Source: Lactifluus volemus (taxonomy: Eukaryota; Basidiomycota; Agaricomycetes; Russulales; Russulaceae). From it: a stretch of DNA of 64,000 nt. Shown here in pieces: positions 60,201 to 64,000 of the stretch (within the stretch, counting starts at the first letter, position 1; every line of letters begins with the position of its first letter). The stretch is from assembly GCA_022376515.1 (NCBI GenBank), contig WTXI01000012.1, positions 1 to 64,000 of the forward strand, given 5' to 3'. The position numbers and the translations under genes are program-made. The notes under the pieces are model-generated. The model was not told the DNA's origin. It did not search any database and saw nothing but the letters and a program-made list of their open reading frames with translations.

Positions 60201-63200
60201 AGGATGCACCTACTCTGACGCGCTCCTCATGAGCATGAACATCAGACTCGCGGATTAATCTGTCTTCGGCAAGATTCTTTTCCGCCGTCGTCATATCCAC
60301 GATCGTGTCTTCAAGAGTCTTCTTGTCCGCCTGCCATTCCTCGCGCGCACTCTCAAACGCACGCTTCGTTTCGGCCAGGGAAGCTCTCGTTTCCTCGAGT
60401 TCCCTCTCAGCAGTCTTCAAAGTGTTCTGAAGGGTTTCTTGTTGGCCCTACAAGAATACGTAAGCTGTTGTCAAATTTCACTGGCTAACAGCATACCCAA
60501 GAAGCAGTGAGCTGAGCTTCGGTGGAGGACTTGTATTCATCATACGTCGTGTTTAGCGACGCTAGCGCTTCTTCGTTCGCCTGGCTGATCTCCTTGAATT
60601 GCTGGATATGACTACGGGCGGTGGCCAAATCAACCTCTGCCACTTTGAGCGAAGCACTAGGGGAAAAAAGCGTCACTCCATCGAAACATAAGAAGACGGC
60701 GTCATGCGACATACCGAAGGTCCGCCACCTCAACCTCCAGCTGATCCTCCCGAGATCCTCCTTCCGCGGCAGCATGATGAGCGACACCGTTGGCAACTGA
60801 GGATCTCCGCTCGTATACTGCTAGTCTCTCCCCATCTCCTTGAGACTTGCGAGATAACTCCTCTACTCGTTGCTCAAGATGTGTCTTGCTTGTCTCCGCC
60901 TTGGCGAGCGACATGCGCACTTCCGTGAGATCACGTGCCTTTTCCACGTCGTATTAGAGAAAACCAAGGCAGGCGGCTGCACATTTAGCGTCCATACCTG
61001 ATTATCGATCGTATTTCGCAACTCCTTGGCTTCAACCTCCCGTTGTAGAGTGAGGCGTCGAACATTCTGCCTCTCCTCGTTGAGTTGTTGACGCGAATCC
61101 TGGCTGCAAAAGGAAGTCAGCCGCGTATCACGTGACCAAAAGCGATAAACACGAACGTCTGGTTTTCGAGGAGCTGAACCTGACTCTCAAGCCTGCGTCG
61201 GTCATTCTCACTCGAGCGCTCAATGTCATTGTGCATCTTCTGAACGTTCGCCATGAGATCGGACAGATGGGAACGCTCCATAGACAACGCCTTATTTTCT
61301 TCGACAAGGCGGCTCTCCACACTCTGTATCTCGCGGTGTCAGCACCTTTCGAAATCAGAGTTTTATGTGATACTCACCTCCCAAATCTTCTTCTCGGCTC
61401 GTAAGTTTGCGCACTCGTTACGCAGCTGATCCATTTTTCCGTTCGCAGCGACGAGATCCTCCGTGACACGATTACACTCGATATCCACGGAGGTGAAACG
61501 TTCGTACAAGTCACGGTTCCTCTTCGTCAGGTCGTCGAGGTCGCGCAGCGTCAGTGCCTGTTGCTCCTGCAACATCCTGAAGCGATCTGAATTATCTCGT
61601 CTGTAAGCGCCACACGAACTAGCAGTAGTCGGTGACCAAACCGTACCTCCGGTTATCTCCAATTTCGCGTTGGCTTTGGCAAGCTGGGCGGTGAGTTGGG
61701 CGACTTCGCGTTGTGCCGCGACAGCATCCTCACGCAGGTGCGTAGAGTCGACGCCCATCTCAGCCCGATACACATCAAACTGTTGCTGTATCTCCGCGAG
61801 CTCCTTTGCGAGATCGGGGTCTGCCACTGGTCCATTCGCTTGACCGTGCGAATCTTTTCCAGCACCGCCACGCTCTGCCCGCGCGAGGAGCACTCTGAGC
61901 GAGTCGCGCTCCTTGACGAACGCCTGCATCTTGACGTCGTGAGCACGGCGCTGCGCCTCGAGCTGTTCTTGTAGCGCAGTGATGGCTTCATGCGCTTCGC
62001 GCACCGCCTCACCTTGCTCTTTCTCGAGCGCCTCACGGTACTCGCGTTCCTCCGCCTCCATCTTGGCACCCATCTCACGAACGATGCCGAGCAACTTTTG
62101 ATTCTGTGCCTGTAGTGCTGGAATGCTACGGAAGAGAACGAGATGATTGGTGATAACTTGATCTATGCTTTCGGCGGGTGCGGCGCTCTCATCCGCTTCC
62201 AGCTCCTCATCCGAGGGGATAGTCGGGTCCTGTCGTCTAGCAATCTCTTTCAACAAGCCCTGAACTTGCCGTCCGAGATCGTTCAGCTGTTTCTGAAGCA
62301 GTTCATTCTCGCGGTTCGTCTTCACAAGGCGTTGAGAGACGTCAGTCGCGGTAGAAAGACTGGTATCACGCTCAGCGAGAGCATCTGTAAGCTGAGACGC
62401 AAGCTGTGCTGCCTCGGATTGTAGCCGTTCGTACTCGGCACGTTGTTGGGCGAGGATCGGTGCCTATAAAAAGTTAGAGTTGTGCAGGAATGTAACTGAA
62501 AAAAAAGACCTACTCGTTCCTCGATCTGCGCTAATACCTGCGCAAGAGTACGGTCCATGCGGTCATACTCGGCGCACTTTTTCGCGTACTCGTCTTGCAG
62601 GCGTACGTGATCCGCATATACTTCAGTGAAAGTCTTGCCGCTCCGCTGCGCTCGGCTTGCTATCGCCACAGTTGGACTGAGGCCCATCATCCCTTGGGTC
62701 AACAGGTCCGAAGAGCCCCTGGCTGGCGTTGAAGGTAGGGAAGATCCGGGTGCGGGGACGGGGAATTCGCCACGATTGACCTTCTCCAGAACGCGCTCCA
62801 GTTCTTCGACGCGCGCTTCTGCAGCTTCGGTACGTGACCGTTCTCGCTCGACCTGCTCGCGCAGAGCAGCTTCACGACGATCTGCGCGCTCGTTGACGGT
62901 CGCCCACTCCTGCTCTACGTTTTCGACAATCGCCTTGGATTGAGCCTCGCGGGATTCGATCATCTCAATGAGTCGCCGCAACCCCGTAACCTCGCTCGTG
63001 TATGTCGCGTCCTGTTCAGCAATCCGAGCGCTTAGGTCTTGCACCCGGGCAATTGATTGTGAAAGCTGTTGGGACTGCGCGTTGTGTGCATTACGGAGAG
63101 CCTTGAGCGTCCCTTCGGTTGAAGCGTTAGCCTCTTGGAGCGCATCGTATGACGAGTGCAGCTGGGAAAGGGCAGCGTGCTTCTCGTGACGGTACTTGGC

Positions 63201-64000
63201 AAAGTCTTCAGACTTTTTAGTGAGTTCCTTGGAGGTGCGGTCCGCCTCATCCCGTGCAAGTTGGAGTTGTTGTGTAAGGGAATCCAGCTTGAACTATGCG
63301 CAGATCCGTTTAATGCTACACGGAGTACGATCAGAGGACACGCACTTTGGTGGAAGATTCGGCTGAACGAAGCTCTCTGAGTTGAGTCTCTAAAGACTGT
63401 TGGTCCTGCCTCGCCTCCTTGAGACTTGTGCGAAGTGTCTGGATCTCCTCTAGTGAAGTTCAGGTGCGCAAGACCATCCGAAAAGCGAAATAATGGAGAA
63501 CATACCATCGCGCTGAGCACCATCCTCCTTTAACCTACTGACAACACCAAGGAGATCGCGTTTTTCCCGTTCAGTATCCTCGACCTTGTGCCTGAACGAG
63601 TCCAACTCTGTGGACGAAATGGACTGCGAACTATTCAAGGTGGAAAGTTGCGACTCTAAATTGCTTTTAGAAGACGCTAGATAGGCGAGAGAAGAGGGAA
63701 ATAGAGTGTTGAATATAATCATGTGTTGAAAAACAAGGGTATTGGACTCACCAAAAGTGTCGCGCTCCTGCTTGACCTTGACCAACTCCTCTTGAAGTCC
63801 CTTGCACTGAGTTTCCAGAGCAGACACGGACGATTCGCGATCTTGTAGAGCTTGGTCGAGTTCAATATCCTTCCTTTCATTCTCAGCGCGCAACTCTTCC
63901 AACTCGCGGAGGGCTTCCTCCGAATCGACAGCTTGCGAGACTACGAGGCGGTAAAGTGACAAAACGGTGTCCGGAGACGGCGATTCGAAAGATACGTCGG
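57261..64000 (-). CDS. TPR/MLP1-like nuclear basket nucleoporin (5' end beyond the window)
   Basis: Nineteen exons can be joined in frame: 63752->64000, 63506-63676, 63346-63449, 62514-63293, 61647-62463, 61378-61595, 61157-61323, 60998-61103, 60715-60938, 60497-60656, 60214-60447, 59944-60158, 59591-59891, 59229-59535, 59047-59195, 58657-58992, 58451-58606, 58342-58401, 57261-58283. They give 1,924 residues, almost all heptad-rich coiled coil (for example LRAEKKIWE, LTKRNRDLYERF). The C-terminus has an Arg-Gly-rich stretch, a bipartite nuclear-signal-like KRIREEG...SKRLKPA, and Thr/Ala runs. Length, layout and the conserved EKKIWE-type region fit Mlp1/TPR, which forms the nuclear-pore basket and anchors mRNA quality-control factors. 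Only the N-terminus is outside the window. Minor exon borders (59229, 61595) are inferred from frame. Confidence 0.85.

Overview
The window looks like nuclear DNA of a basidiomycete, most likely an Agaricomycete. The evidence is short spliceosomal introns of about 50-60 nt, NACHT-WD40 proteins with the C-terminal tail typical of mushroom-forming fungi, a basidiomycete-type LINE ORF1, a Copia element, and two unique fungal genes at the right edge. The species cannot be told from the sequence alone.

Positions 1 to about 54,300 are an accessory region built from a tandem array. One unit is a minus-strand NLR-type immune-receptor gene of about 5.6 kb plus a non-coding spacer of about 4 kb. There are four receptor copies (3818-9450, 23701-29230, 38382-43967, 46946-52541) and five whole or partial spacers (from 1, 9878, 29975, 44698 and 53131). 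Assembling the exons gives a ten-exon gene of about 1,695 codons: C2 domain, helical region, NACHT NTPase, 13-14 near-identical WD40 repeats, conserved fungal tail. Copies 3 and 4 read open throughout. Copy 1 has frameshifts in its C2 exons. Copy 2 has a stop codon exactly between the NACHT part and the WD40 propeller.

The spacers are insertion targets, and the paralogous spacers serve as empty-site controls. Elements with demonstrable ends are a TA-flanked inverted-repeat transposon (12300-13461), a solo LTR with 5-bp duplication (22269-23142) inside a LINE ORF1, a complete Copia retrotransposon with two apparently identical LTRs (32163-37466), and two poly(A) retro-insertions with 14-15 bp duplications (37821-37941, 56589-56874). 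Between 14.1 and 20.3 kb lie two elements bounded by TTAAG-rich inverted arrays. One carries a fragment resembling the IRE1 luminal domain, the other a broken WD40 fragment.

From about 54.3 kb the sequence is single copy. A five-exon MARVEL-type membrane protein gene (54875-55824, plus strand) is followed by the minus-strand gene for a long coiled-coil TPR/MLP1-like nuclear basket protein (57261 to beyond 64000). The NLR array therefore abuts ordinary housekeeping sequence on the right. On the left the window opens inside a spacer, so the array probably continues.
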